A DNA stretch of 64,000 nucleotides from Trachythela sp. YZ-2020 (GCA_016169945.1 JADLSH010000217.1:3272864-3336863); one strand, 5' to 3'; shown: positions 27,978 to 41,119, counted from the first letter of the stretch. The notes: generated from the sequence alone by a model not told the origin. A program made the numbers and translations.

Positions 27978-28264
27978 TCGTCAAATCGATTTAAGATATG
28001 AAATTTTGTTTTAATGATTTAGCGAATGACCGCTGAATTGCGGTAATTGAGAACGGCGACGCAAAATGTCCGAAATTTCTGGTAATTGAATGTTCGTTGC
28101 CAATGTCCTTTAAAGCAGTTATGTTAATCCCCAACTTAACGTGGGCGGTAACTCAGATATATGCAGCTCAAGGAAATGTCAATAGGCGCGAACAGGTTCT
28201 TGGCTTGCCTCAAAATTTAAGGTCATACAGATATAGAAAACCTGAATCCATGACAAAAATCCCA

Positions 28265-28370
28265 CATGACGGAAACCCCACTGACAAAAACCCCACTGAC
28301 ATAAACACCACTGACAAAAACACCACCGACAAAAACCCCCAATTACCAAATTCAGACAAAAACCCCACAT
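28265..28370 (+). repeat. 13-14-bp minisatellite CCACTGACAAAAAC
   Basis: About six units with variations (ACTGACATAAACACC, ACCGACAAAAACCCC) lie where copy 1 of the duplication breaks off. From 28430 to 29270 I see no gene, only a GC-rich block at 28740-28830 that looks like part of an old repeat. Confidence 0.75.
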
Positions 28371-29279
28371 TCTACGTTTTTCATATTATTTTCAATAAAA
28401 AAGTTGTGTTTCGCCACTGTTATTAACGAACATCTGAAGTGATGTTTCATCTGATGTGATGTTTCAAACAATGGGAATTTAATGGGAATTTAATGCGACT
28501 TTAATGGGAATTGCGTTAGTGTTGTTTGCATTCTTAAGAAGTGAGTCATCGATTGAATAATGTGTCAAACGTGCACTGCAATACTATTAACTGCTAAAGA
28601 GAAATAAATTTGCCTTGAGAGCCACTCTTTCACAATCAAAATTAATTCACCCCCAGTTTCTCCTCAGGCCCCCGTGTACAATAATTAATAAGCTGTCCCT
28701 AAGTAAGAAATACTCAGAACTAACGGTTCTGCTATAGAACCACGGATGTGTCGAAGCGCGAGAGTGCCCGCGCGCCGAAGGCGCGAGATTTCTAGGGGGA
28801 TCTGTGGGGCATGACCCCAGAAAATTTCTTTGCCCCCGGAAACGCTATTTGCAGCACTCTGAGGGCAGTTTCGACCAAAAATTAACCGGCATAAAACCGG
28901 TGACACAATCATAACAATTTTCAGTCTCACTGACTCTCACAACTCACTCCTTAGGGAAAACTAAAGAAGAGGTTCTTCCTGAAATGCCATATAATGCCTT
29001 TTTCAGAGTTTTACAGCAACTATTTTTTTGTATTCGAGACACAAAAGGTCAGAGAATCGTGCGAAGCTAAACAGCCTGGCACTGTGGCACTAAGACAACA
29101 CTCATGACGGCCCAAAATAAGTCAGAGTGGCTGTTAGCAGAAATGAAGGAATATTCAATCACACATATTGAATAGGGAGTTAATTTTCAGATGTATTTGT
29201 TGACTGCTTTATTTGTATAGGTGGAGGTGGTCGCCACATCTATATCCACATCTATGTGAATATTTCCCATAGGGCCTAT

Positions 29280-29587
29280 AACATATCTGAATATTACATG
29301 TTTTCTAAATGCAAGAGCACACCAAGTGAGTCTAAGTCCACGTTGTTGAAGTGGCAGGGCAAAACAAAAGACAAGGCCAACAAAACAAATTTTTCGACAC
29401 AGAGCTGCCACAAAGCGAATCGTTCTTTCCATACCAAGTCTCCTTCCGTTGTTACTGTTAAATTCGGAGTTGGTCGCTGCTTAACGTTTTGTTCGGCAGT
29501 TGGTCGAACAGAGAATGATTTTTTCAACAAATCGCTTATGATATCGGCTTCAATAGAAGCTGTGTTCGCCACACTTGCTGAAGCCAT
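29280..29587 (-). pseudogene. hAT-like transposase N-terminus (TTF-type zinc finger)
   Basis: The frame from the Met at 29587 (MASASVANTASIEADIISDL, then RPTPNLTVTTEG) is followed, one frame over, by WYGKNDSLCG and NLFCWPCLLF. The Cys-rich LFCWPCLLF is typical of the TTF-type finger that opens many hAT-like transposases and host genes derived from them. A frameshift near 29450 and the lack of downstream catalytic sequence make this a fragment. Confidence 0.55.
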
Positions 29588-29639
29588 TGTATAAACACTC
29601 AAAGGCAATATCAAATATGATAATTACTCACCATGCACA

Positions 29640-30970
29640 AGTGTGTCTAGTCACACAGACAACTCCTGCCTTCTCGAGATAGCAGGAGTTCGACTTTGTA
29701 AACAGCCGTTTTGAGCATGCGCAGGGCTAATTCTCCAATCAGAAACCAGGATTTCTTGTTGCTGCGGAGCGAGCGAGCCTGAAGCGAGCGAGCGTAGCAG
29801 CAGCCTAATATGTGCAGAGAGGGAGTTTTTAAGTAAATTTTATTTAGCGCATGGAATTGTGGTCGTGCGCGCTTGCTATGCGCAGAACACAAATTTTAAA
29901 CTCGCTCAGTTCCATGTACTTTTCGATTTTGACGGACGAAGTCTTCGAATTTTTATCGAATTTCTAAAGCTTTTTCAAGTCTATTTTGACCATTCAAGGT
30001 AGGATATTTTGTCTTTTGTTTATATGTTACGTTTACATTTGTTTACTCCTTTTTGGAAAGTTGGCAATCTCAATTTATATATCTATGAAACGCTGAAGCC
30101 TGAAAGCACACAATCGATCGCAGCTAGATTCAGTGTCTGTTTATATATAAACTATATATTCTGCTATCGACTTTGCTTGAGCTGTTAGTGCTGTAAAGCA
30201 TGGAAGTCTTACATAGAGATGTCTTTAAAAGGCTTTTCTATCCATTCGTGTTTGCTTTCTCTTGCTGATTTCCATATTTTGCATCAAGTGATGTTTCGTG
30301 TATGCCGCTTGACGATTGTGTCTCCGTGTGAACTTGACACAAAGTCACAGATATGCAATTGATCGTCTAAACTGCCTGACTGAATCATTCTGATTTGTGC
30401 AAGGTTTGACCTATTAAATAGGCTACTGTAGGCATATAAATATGTTTTTATTCCTATTTTACAATGGACTTAATATTTTTGTCTAGTCGCGTTCACATAT
30501 TATTGTCAGAACAAACAGGGTCTCAGTTCTGCGCGCACTAAGATAAATATTCGAATGGCAATGAGTTGAAATGAGTTGTGCTTTACATGTAGGTGACTCG
30601 CATATCCAGCAAAGTAAGAACAGAATGATGGAACAGCGCTTTCGTTTATGGCTTTCCAAATGCAAAATTATTTTGCGCACATGTATATATTTTTAACGCT
30701 TTTATACACTACAAAAATATGCAAATTTCCTTGCGTGCCAGTGTCGAATTACTCATCGCAGTAAACATGGGTTTCATGCACTGATCTGATTTCATGTGGG
30801 AATTCCATGTGGAAGAACGATACATGGAAAATATTGATATTTTGAAATAGATGTTACAAAATTTGATGTCTTTCATGTTTCGTGATATATTTAGCTTGTC
30901 TCATCCTGCAAACTATGCTAGGGTATGCATCTACTGACAGCGCAAGCCACTGGGTCAATGCCAATAATTA
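29640..30970. other. Gene-free stretch
   Basis: It contains a short palindrome ACTCCTGCC...CAGGAGT at 29666-29692 (also at 34310-34337) and a GAGCGAGCGAGC patch near 29770-29800. No coding exon is recognised. Confidence 0.4.
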
Positions 30971-31311
30971 CCGACCATAGGCTGCTCAGCTCCAGTTTCA
31001 GATTCGCAGCTCTATATTCAAATTGAATCTAGAGCCAGAGGCATGGCGTTCATGTTCAAATGGCTGTAACTCCACAAAGGCTTCACCTATTCTAACAATT
31101 TTTGTTTTCATTCTTTGTCAACAAAAGAAGTATGATATAACACAATCGCCGAGTCTCTACTGCTTCTAGATTTCTCTAAACAACTTGCATAAGTCAAGTC
31201 GCCAAACGGCGTGCGGTCAATTAAATCTGGAGCCAGGTCCGGTTAGTTCCCGCCAAAATCGCTGTATAGTCGTAACGAATATATGTTATGCTATAATATT
31301 TTTTTTCATTC

Positions 31312-32190
31312 TTCACTGATAATTTGCACATTATTTAAAACAATCGGCTTGTCTGTAGCGCTTTTACTTTCCTCAGGAGAGCTCGCATAAGTTAGGTCTT
31401 CAAACAGCGACATGTTGACACAGACGGTAAACAGGCTTGCCGCTCCTCACTTAAAACGCTCTGTCTCAGCCAAAAGTAACTTTATCGCGGAAAGATTTTT
31501 TTTCATTCTTCGTCATTAAAGCTCACATCATTTGAAGCTATTTTTAAGCTTATATCGCTTTAAATTTTGCCTGGACAACGTGCACAAGGTGAGTCCTCGA
31601 ACAGCCACATACTGACACTGTCCACAAGTCAGTCAACAAGTCAGTCTACTAAAAGCGCACTATTTCAGCGAAAAATGAACATATCCGTAAAATATTTTTT
31701 TTCATTCTTCACTGATAATTTGCAAATTATTTAAAACAATCGGCTTGTCTGTAACGCTTTTAGTTTCCTCAGAAGGGCTCGCACGAGTTAGGTCATCAAA
31801 CAGCGACATGTTGACACAGACGGTAAACAGGCTTGCCGCTTCTCACTTAAAACGCTCTGTCTCAGCCAAAGGTTACTTTATCGCGGAAAGATTATTTTTC
31901 ATTCTTCGTCATTAAAGCTCACATCATTTGAAGCTATTTTTAAGCTTATATCGCTTTAAACTTTGCCTGGACAACGTGCACAAGGTGAGTCCTCGAACAG
32001 CCACATATTGACACTGTCCACAAGTCAGTCAACAAGTCAGTCTACTAAAAGCGCTATATCTCAGCGAAAAATGAACATATCCGTAAAAAAATTTTTTTCA
32101 TTCTTCCCTGATAATTTGCACGTTATTTAAAACAATCGACTGGTCTGTAGCGCTTTTAGTTTCCTCAGGAGAGCTCGCATAAGTTAGGTC
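31312..32190 (+). repeat. Tandem ~375-bp repeat in the left arm
   Basis: The unit runs from CACTGATAATTTGCACATTA to GAAAAATGAACATATCCGTA. It occurs at 31312-31690 and 31705-32085, with a partial third copy to 32190. The right arm has the unit once (33365-33850). Confidence 0.85.
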
Positions 32191-32864
32191 ATGCTCGTTC
32201 ATATGCTGGACTCACCCATGCGGGGTTTCCCCTTCGTTTGCTACTGCTTACGTACAGGACTGTAATTGATACAGATAAATTTATTTACTATAGTAATATT
32301 AATTAATTACAGATTAATTTATTTAATATAGTATGTTTGGGCATTTGGTTTGGGTTTCAATTCGGCTTATTTTTTGTATCGAAAGCTCAACAGTCATTGT
32401 TATGATGTTTCGTCACGTATTCGATATGAGGATATGGCATGGGACGAGGCAGTTTTAATTTGGCATGTACCTGAATGCACCTGCACTCTAATTGAGTGGG
32501 AAACCGATATCACAAATATTATTTATATTACAAATATATTACAAAGAGTGCTGGGACAACTCAACGTAATTTTAATATTTTAGTAACTAAAGTAATATAT
32601 ACTTGTAAACATGAAATTTAATCTTATAGCATATATGATCCTGCTTGTAGTTTTCTTAAAAAATAATATATACTTGTAAATATATAATTTAATCTACATT
32701 TATCATACAATCGTTCTTGTAATTATTTCCGAAAATTCATTTTGGAGATAAAACTATTTTTAAGCGCCGCATCCGAATAAGCGTCGCACGTATTCACAAC
32801 AATGCGGTGCTTAATAAAGCACCGTCAGAATTGTTGGAGAAGCCAAACTAAAAACAACTACATT

Positions 32865-33294
32865 AGGGACTGGTCATAATTTAGCAGGGGGGGTGGGGAG
32901 GTGTAATTAAAGATTTCTAGGACTGAAACTGGGTAACCCTGCCTTGTCGAGAGCATGAAAAATGATGACTCCCCTCTCCTGACGCTCATGACTGAAAAAA
33001 TGTCTACCCCCCCACTCCGGAACGATCTTCGGGAACGGCAATTCATGCGTTCTAGGAGATGATTTGGCAGTAAAAGGGGATTGTTATTTCGAGGCCCGGA
33101 GCAAATTGCCCCCTTTGTCTCCCGACTATATAGGCGGCCCAGCAGCCAATATTAGGGCCAGCATGAAAATAAGTGACCACCCCTCTTATAACGGTTCAAT
33201 ATTTTGTGAACCCCCCTTTATTGCAGCTAAAAAAAATGTGACCCCCTACCTTTTCCACCTCCTCACCCCCCCTGCTAAATTATGACCAGTCCCT
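32865..33294. mobile_element. MITE nested in the foldback loop
   Basis: The 430-bp element is bounded by AGGGACTGGTCATAATTTAG and its inverse (about 30-bp inverted ends running into G/C tracts). No clean target duplication is seen (TACATT left, TACATC right). It is non-coding. Confidence 0.8.
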
Positions 33295-34189
33295 TACATC
33301 TCAATCTTAAACGAAGGGGAAACCCCGCATGGGTGAGTCCAGCATATGAACGAGCATGACCTAACTTATGCGAGCTCTCCTGAGGAAACTAAAAGCGCTA
33401 CAGACCAGTCGATTGTTTTAAATAACGTGCAAATTATCAGGGAAGAATTAAAAAAAAAAATTTTACGGATATGTTCATTTTTCGCTGAGATAGAGCGCTT
33501 TTAGTAGACTGACTTGTTGACTGACTTGTGGACAGTGTCAATATGTGGCTGTTCGAGGACTCATCTTGTGCACGTTGTCCAGGCAAAGTTTAAAGCGATA
33601 TAAGCTTAAAAATAGCTTCAAATGATGTGAGCTTTAATGACGAAGAAAGAAAAATAATCTTTCCGCGGTAGGGTAACCTTTGGCTGAGACAGAGCGTTTT
33701 AAGTGAGAAGCGGCAAGCCTGTTTACCGTCTGTGTCAACATGTCGCTGTTTGATGACCTAACTTGTGCGAGCCCTTCTGAGGAAACTAAAAGCGCTACAG
33801 GCAAGCCGATTGTTTTAAATAATGTGCAAATTATCAGTGAAGAACGAAAAACAATATTATAGCATAACATTTATTCGTTATGACTATACAGCGATTTTGG
33901 CGGGAACTAACCGGACCTGGCTCCAGATTTAATTGACCGCACGCCGTTTGGCGACTTGACTTATGCAAGTTGTTTAGAGAAATCTAGAAGCAGTAGAGAC
34001 TCGGCGATTGTGTTATATCATACTTCTTTTCTTGATAAAGAATGAAAACAAATATTGTTAGAATAGGTGAAGCCTTTGTGGAGTTACAGCCATTTGAACA
34101 TGAACGCCATGCCTCTGGCTCTAGATTCAATTTGAATATAGAGCTGCGAATCTGAAACTGGAGCTGAGCAGCCTATGGTATAATTACCG

Positions 34190-35740
34190 TCTACTGAATA
34201 TAATTTGTGTTGCATATTTGTTTGCATGTTTGTTCCAAGAAGCTAAAGAATAATAACAGTCCCGCAGCATTCCCTACCTTGCAGGTACCCTAGTATTAAA
34301 TATTATAGCAACTCCTGCCTTCTAAAAATAACAGGAGTGCAACACGAGTCGCGTGTGAATCAATATATTGCCCGGAAATGAGCTCTTGTAGTTGCAGTTG
34401 CTAGGTAACAGACACGGCAGGCTGTAAAATTGCGTAAATGTAATAGAAAGCGGAAAATTTAAAAAAATTATTATAAAGAAGTCCAGAAAAATGACAATGA
34501 TAAATTTTTAAAGCTTCATGCAGATAAACAAAGAAATCTTATTTTGTGGAAATTTTTAGCTACGCCACTGACCCTTTGGAACTTTATTTGTGTTGAAGCT
34601 TTATACTCAATTGAAGCAATTGATTTGATTTAATTTAAGTAGAGTTGTTGACTCCCTGATTCAAACATCTTACATAATACCACAATTTTTGAAGAAGATT
34701 GTTCTTGGCTGGCAAAGCTAGTGAGATTGGCAGGCAAAGGTATCATCAATCCATGTATTTTATAGTTGGCATATTTATAATTTGAATAAAGTAGTTCTTT
34801 CCGAATGATATATTTGCTTCTGATGTAATTTTTAGATTTCAATTGCACCATTTTGTACTTTGATTATTTCTCTTTTGATAACAGATAAATAATTAAATAG
34901 TAACCTGTTATTATTGTATGTATATAATATATAGGTGCATTCATTAAGTGTGATAGTGTAGCATATGGTGGCCAAGTCTAAAAGGAAAGACCATTAGCCA
35001 AGGCATTATTTTCCGCTCTCAAAAGGGTGAATACATTTTGATCACCATATGTAACACAATATAAGACACTTCATAGCTATATTCGATTGTAGTTTAAGGT
35101 TTAATTTTGTGTTCTATATTGAAGTGAGATTTCATCTCCTGAGATGGAATTCCTTATCAGCTTTTCAATTTGTTAAAATAGAGGTTTATCAAGGACGAGG
35201 AGTTTGTCAAGTTAAGTAACCAAGGATGTTGATTGATCTGCATAAGAGTAATGACAGTAAACCAATTTATCCATGCAACGTGAAGCATCACATTGAAGGT
35301 GGTGGTATGCCAGTCAAAGGTTTTGTAAGCAGGTCGACAGCAATGGATGAACTTTAAAGCATCTAGTTACAATATTGATATTGCAGAGCCAGTATGTCAG
35401 ATTTCCATTAGGAACACATTTCTACGATATTTCTTTCTAAAAGTAAAAACAATTCTATTATTAATATACTTGGTAGAATACATTTATCTATGTAACAACC
35501 TGAATATCACTCTCAATTTTGAAATACAATAATACAATAGTGTAGTAGTTTAGTACAGTTGTATTTTAACCTTGGCATATAAAGTAATATTTTACAAACA
35601 GAACATGACATACACCAACATATTCATACGATGTCAAATTAAGTACTAAAATAAATTAAATAATTTGACAGGCCAGATGGGAAATTTTGTGTCTAATGTT
35701 TTATGACAAATAATTATTAATTGCAATTGAAAATATAATC
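34190..35740. other. Gene-free AT-rich stretch
   Basis: Apart from the short ACTCCTGCC palindrome at 34310-34337, I find no bounded repeat or coding exon. Confidence 0.4.
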
Positions 35741-35744
35741 CAAT

Positions 35745-37560
35745 GCCTTTAAGCTGTTATGTTAATCCCCAACGTAGGCGGAACTCAGACATATGCAGCT
35801 GAAGTAAAGGAGATGTAAAATAGCGTACGTCGAACAGGTGCTTGGCTTGCCTCAACATTTAAGAATATCCCTGGCGTTTTTGCTTATACGTGACTGGCGC
35901 TGAAATTTGATGTCTAACAGTTAAGATTTATCACAACGTAATTGTAATAGCTACAGTAATAGTAACGACATTGACATTTTGACCTGGGAAGCATTCATCC
36001 TGTATTCGTGGACATTGGAAAGGTAAGTTTATGTATCGTTTCTTTGAAATTATTAATCAGTTATTAAACTTTCTCTTTACCATTGTAAAATTGTAACGTA
36101 ACGTTATTTGCTTTTACCTGACAAATTCAAAACCCCAATACTAAAATAGTTATATTTGTTTCTGTTAAAATGTCGCACGATGATACCTTATATGTTATAC
36201 TACAAGATGTTTTTTTCTGCATCTCACTCGGTTGAAATTGATTTAGAAGGTTTAGGTGGATGGATATTCCGAGTGAAATATTATATACAATATTTTAGAC
36301 CTGAAAGGGAACGGTTGCGAAAAATATGCAACTCTAAGTCCTCCGACAGGAAGGAAGTCCTCCTCGATCTTTATCTGATATAGAAACTCGAGCCGAAGTC
36401 GAGCGTTTGTAGCTATATCAGATAAAGATCGGATGCGAATGTTTTATCGAACTTAAACAACCACCTATCTTATGAGTTCATTGGCGAAGTAATTTTAAAA
36501 ATAAACATTGTCTAAGCCGAGAAAATCAAAGCTGAAGTTTATGTAAATCAGGACAAACTATTAGGTTCCTTTAATATTCTAGATTAAGCAGTTGTGGTTA
36601 AGATCTGAATCACACCTGAGAAGGATTTTGAAGTACAACAGGTCATGCTATAATTGCCAAAGATTGCCTGGGCAAAAGCACTTTTCTAGTCTTAATTTTC
36701 ATCCAACATATGGAACAACATATGGAACAGTCGGTTTCTTTCCCGTCTAATATTTTTTAAAACTGTAGGCAAGCTGGTACAGGTTTTTTAATAGAATTTG
36801 TCGCAGTATTTTATTCATTTGCATAGTCGCAGAAACATGCTATAAATGTATTTCTCATACGGCGGTTAAAGAATGTGAACTTCAAAAGCTCACGAGCAGG
36901 TACGAGCAGGTGCAAGCTTTTGCTGTGTCATTCAATACACAATACTCAAAGATCCGCAGACAAGTTTATATAAGTGCTGCGCGTCATGCCATTCCAATTT
37001 TAAATAACTTCCTTTTTAAAAATTGCAAATTTTAGAAAATTTCACCTATTACTATGGGAAGCGCTGGTTACATAGTGGGAAATTGGGACAGCTGCCTCCC
37101 TTCCCCATTCATTCACTGAGACTGGCGCTTCTACAAATGGAAATATATGTTTAAGCGATATAATCCTTGCTTGAGAAGAATATATGAAAAATTTTCAGCG
37201 ATATCTGCGTCTCTCGATCAAGTCATTATTCCAGTATAGATGTTATTATGCGAACAAGTTATAATTATTTGCGTATTTATAAATAAATGCATAGAATGAG
37301 CAGTAAATTCACATATATTCCTCACTATTTCCAGGTTCAGACGCGCAGTTTAAAAACATGAAGTTCATAGCATATGGTGCAACTATCACCGCCGTGGTCC
37401 TGTTTGGCTTGATGAAAGAAACTGAAACAAGCAATAGTTGTCCGAGCTGTAAGAAAAATTTTAAACCTTACTCCTTAAATGCCAAACGTTAAAAACCGGC
37501 AACAGTAGTTAAAACATTGGAGGATTTGGTATAATAACCAGTCATTTCAATAATATGTTT
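35745..37560 (+). repeat. Segmental duplication, copy 1 second part
   Basis: 35745-36715 matches 41217-42180, and 36740-37560 matches 48470-49260. It contains a short frame at 36156-36383 (also at 41624-41851) whose coding status is doubtful, a GATCTTTATCTGATATAG palindrome near 36365-36430, and the small signal-peptide gene at 37358. Confidence 0.85.
37358..37492 (+). CDS. Tiny secreted-type peptide with CPSC motif, copy 1
   Basis: The 44-residue product begins MKFIAYGATITAVVLFGLMK, a plausible signal peptide or anchor. A short charged stretch, SCPSCKKNFKPYSL and a stop follow. The ATG is 23 bp after a good splice acceptor (CTATTTCCAG|GTTCAG). The duplicate at 49075 keeps the frame. The two differ by an in-frame 3-bp indel and six residue changes, against one silent change. 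That pattern fits either relaxed constraint or positive selection on a secreted peptide. The function is unknown, and the two cysteines could form one disulphide or bind metal. Confidence 0.5.
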   Translation: MKFIAYGATITAVVLFGLMKETETSNSCPSCKKNFKPYSLNAKR

Positions 37561-37869
37561 GCTCGAATTACAGTTAAACTAGTAATTTCTAATAGAAAGA
37601 TAATTGCTGCGAGGGGTCAGATCAGTCCTGATTAAATTTAAAACCCTTGAAATATTACCAGCAGATCTTTGTAGATTACATAAGATCTTTATTTATTATT
37701 CAAAATTCAAAATTCAAAAATTTATTAACGTGGACTATACACTTAGCCACATACGGCTATTTTACAGGTATGCCACCTAAGTATTACCTAATTGATAAAT
37801 ATTTAATTTAGCTATATATGTATGTATGTAGATATAAAATTTAAATCTAGATTTGTCACAAACGATGTT

Positions 37870-39140
37870 TTTAAAGTCCTAATTCAATATTTACTAACGC
37901 TTTCCTAAATGCTGCATAAGTGGTCAAAGACTTAACACTATCTGGCAGATTGTTCCACAATTTGGGACCATAGTACCTCCACGATTTAAGCCCATATTTT
38001 GTGGTATTAACCTTAGGCAGTTTAAGCATGTCTTTTCCTCTTAAGTTATAAGCTGAGTTTCTACATTGTATTAACTCACGGATACTGACTGGACATGGTC
38101 CATGCAATGTTTTGAAGATTGTTCCAAGTATTTTATGAGCTCGCTCCTCAGCCAATGTTGCTCTGCCGAGCTGCTTTAACAAATCGCAATATGGGGTGTT
38201 TTTATCTTTAAAAACAAAGCGAATAGCTCGTTCGTTAACTTTTTCTAGTTTGTTTAAGAGCTCTTGCTGCAGAAATGCCATGTTTCTGCACAGTAGTTAT
38301 AATGAGGAGTAATGAAAGAGTTGTAAATTGCTTTTCTTAATTCGAATGGTAGCATGTTTCTCATTCGTCTCAACACTGCGATCTTCTGTGTTACCTTCCT
38401 GCATACTTTAGCAATATGTTTATCAAATTTAAGTTTCTCATCGAGAATGACACCAAGCGTCTCCACCTCTGTGGCATTTGGAATAACTGTGTTTTCGCAT
38501 CGAAACTGTGGATCCTCTTCTCTTCTACCCATCACCATTGCTTGATATTTCGAATGATTCCTTATCATCTGATTTTCGATGTACCATTTGTCAATACGTT
38601 CAAGGTCTTTATTAATTACCTCCTCAACTTTTCTCGGGTCTTTGTCCGCGTAAAAAATTTGTGTGTCGTCTGCGTAGGCGGATAGCGTGCTTTCTTTGAT
38701 AACATAGGCGAGATCGTTCATGAATATATTGAACAGTAATGGCCCAAGTATCGATCCCTGTGGGACTCCCATTTCAATTTTTTGCCAGTTTGAATAACTG
38801 CTACCTATTTTGACCCTCTGACGCCGATTTGAGAGATAGTCCTTAATGAGATTAGCCGTTTTGTCGTCAGCCCCATACATTTTCAGTTTTGATATTAACA
38901 AGTCATGAGGAAGTTTATCGAATGCTTTCGAAAGATCCATCATTACGAGGCCAACTACCTTGTGGTTATCTAGTTCCATTTTCCAATTTTCAGTTAAGCT
39001 TAAAAGTGCAGCATCACATCCATGATGTTTTCTATATGCAAAAACATACTTGTGATATATACTTTCGAAGTGAGGACTGATGTTATTATTTACAATTTTC
39101 TCGAATACTTTAGAAAATGATGGCAGAATAGTAATTGGCT
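37870..39140 (-). pseudogene. Non-LTR reverse transcriptase fragment
   Basis: The frame is open from about 39137, upstream of the first Met, so the element is 5'-truncated. Motifs in order: RKHHGCDAALL, MMDLSKAFDKLPHDLL, GVPQGSILGPLLFNIFMNDL and YADDTQIFY (catalytic Asp pair). ETLGVILDEKLKFDKHI and a C-terminal piece with YNLRGKDMLKLP, KSWRYYGPKLWNNLP and LTTYAAFRKAL follow. A single frameshift at 38254-38281 divides it. It is the best preserved RT here. It lies between segmental-duplication copies, minus strand. Confidence 0.88.
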
Positions 39141-40583
39141 AATAATAGTAATTATTAACTACCAAACCCTATTATTAAGAACCAAACCCAACAGAACTAT
39201 TAACTACAAAACCGAACTATTCACTACCAAACACAACCATTTAATGGACAGTTTGTTGACCTGATAAATTGTTCGTGAGCGTTTAGAAACAGATACCTTT
39301 GTAATAACATAAATTAAACCAACCATATTTGTTTATTTGATGTATGGTAATATATCGATTATTGTTCATTGTTGAACAGTAAGTACTTTGAACTGAACAG
39401 TATCATAGGCAATAGTTAACTCTTTGCCACCTTTATCGTTAGGTGCTAATGTTTATATAGCCACATGGCTATAAGACTTTGCAGGTTCATATCTTCGGTT
39501 CAGTGCATGCTATGTAGATGACAATACCACCGTTCGATTCAGCGTGTTACGATCTCTTTAGCGAAGTAAATTGTGTTTGTTTACAAAGCTATGCGGCCGC
39601 TTTATCCCCATTCAAACACCTCTGAACTTTGTATTGTTTACAAATTAACAATAATACAAACTAATTAAATATTCATTTCGCTTTCCTACCCTTGGTTTAC
39701 ACACTACATACTCGTAAATGCCACCAATCGACGGGGATTTCCAATCCCTTTAGTTTGATACCATTTTTATAATCATAGGACATAATCTAGCCCTTTTACG
39801 GCAATTCTCGTTTATATTGTGTATTTATTGCGACTTGAAAAGGACGTGCGAACATTGCGAACACGTGTGTCTGGTTAAAAAAACTCTGAAAATCACTGTC
39901 GCTGTCCAATACATCGCAGGCTCAGAGGATCATCTCGAATGAAAAATACCAAAATCGACTATATCCACGATTAGTAAGCCGCTCGCTTCGCTCGCAGCAA
40001 CAAGAAATTGAATCTTTCCTTGAATAGTAATAGATATAAACGTTTCATTCTCTCATCCCTTTCGCTTGATTACACTGGAGTTTTCATTGATTATCGTTGT
40101 TTTTATTTCGCATAGAATGGGAAACTCACTCACTCACTCACTTGCCACTCACTAGTGATTCCTAGGTTTTCCTCTTCTTTTGCAATTCCCGCTCGTATAA
40201 TTTATGGAAATTTACTAACACGCACTGTTACGCATTTGTTCAAAATATATAACACGGCGCAAGGCGAAAAACGACAAAGAGTCCTTAAATATGCCAATAA
40301 AACTCACTCGCTATTGCTGGAAATTTCGGACAAGATCGCGGCTCAAGATGCATGGCGGCTAGTATACAGGAGAAACAATCGGGAGAAAAGAAATCCCAAA
40401 TTAAAATTTTCCTAGTTCTCGCTTATTTTTCCAGAGATCGTAGCTCGATATGTGTTATGCTATGTCTAAGGTACATCTTTAACAAAAAAACTCCACAAAC
40501 CTCTTTCCCCACATTGTTCCCGAGCTCAATGCATTTTCTCCACTAATTTCGTCTATTCTACCGTAGACGCCATAATAAACTTG

Positions 40584-40841
40584 CTAAACCTGTCCCAGAA
40601 ATTGTCCGATTTGGCCATCATTCGCGTTAGCAATGTGAGGATCGTAGCTCGATATACATTCAACAGTGTTCAAGCTTTCCGTAGAACTCGTAAAGCTTAT
40701 ATTTTTGTAAACACACATTGTTCCCGAAGCCTTTGAATATTCGGCTTTTATTGCTCTGTTGAGCACTTGACGGCTTTCCCTGATGTCAAATTCACGACAA
40801 AGCGACGCACACGAAGTACTTTTTTGTATGAAGGCCGCCAT
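40584..40841 (-). CDS. Conserved hypothetical first exon, copy 2
   Basis: This has the same 85-residue frame as 27478-27735, with CREF for CGEF and SLNT for SLST. Retention of an open frame in both copies argues that it codes, though the copies are young enough that this is weak proof. Confidence 0.5.
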   Translation of the reverse strand: MAAFIQKSTSCASLCREFDIRESRQVLNRAIKAEYSKASGTMCVYKNISFTSSTESLNTVECISSYDPHIANANDGQIGQFLGQV

Positions 40842-40996
40842 GTTTCGTGTTGCTTCTTTGGCATTTCCTACCCGCTACGATATAGCCCCATATAGCCTAA
40901 TATAGCCTCATATATTCTCCATACATACCCCCAAAAACAACTTACATTGCGTAATTTTGAGATTTTGCAAAATCGTCATTTCGCGGGAAACTCAAA

Positions 40997-41119
40997 ATGT
41001 CGGAACTTCTCAATAATTACAAACAGCAAAAGGTGGATTGGGAATTAAGATTATGCTCTGAAGTCCCTCTTTCGTATGTTAATCGTCAAATCGATTTAAG
41101 ATATGAAATTTTGTTTTAA
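40997..41119 (+). CDS. Short first-exon-like frame MSELLNNYKQQK, copy 2
   Basis: The 40-residue frame shares its first 27 residues with copy 1, with V for A once. The GT after CTTTCGTAT at about 41078 may be a splice donor, in which case the last 13 codons are intronic. It is divergently arranged with the frame ending at 40841; the 155 bp between them probably form a bidirectional promoter. Confidence 0.4.
   Translation: MSELLNNYKQQKVDWELRLCSEVPLSYVNRQIDLRYEILF

Larger units (their letters stand above)
26215..28230 (+). repeat. Segmental duplication, copy 1 first part
   Basis: 26215-26450 matches 39483-39720, and 27140-28230 matches 40255-41335 at about 95% or more. The join at 28230 continues in copy 1 at 35745, so unrelated sequence and a foldback element now separate the two parts. 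It carries the divergent gene pair described next. Confidence 0.85.
30974..34179. mobile_element. Foldback element with perfect 10-bp target duplication
   Basis: The 3.2-kb element begins ACCATAGGCTGCTCAGCTCC and ends with its inverse. ATAATTACCG flanks both sides (30964-30973 and 34180-34189). Arms are about 1.26 kb (left) and 0.87 kb (right). The left arm is longer because a ~375-bp segment is tandemly doubled in it. The loop (32236-33304) holds a nested MITE. Long arms with a 9-10-bp duplication fit Mutator-like elements. No transposase is recognisable, so it is non-autonomous. Confidence 0.88.

Noticed and set aside
36156..36383. Frame MFLLKCRTM... kept in both duplication copies (also 41624-41851)
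   Set aside because: The copies are so similar that an open frame is expected without selection, and no protein feature is visible. Part of it lies in a palindrome.
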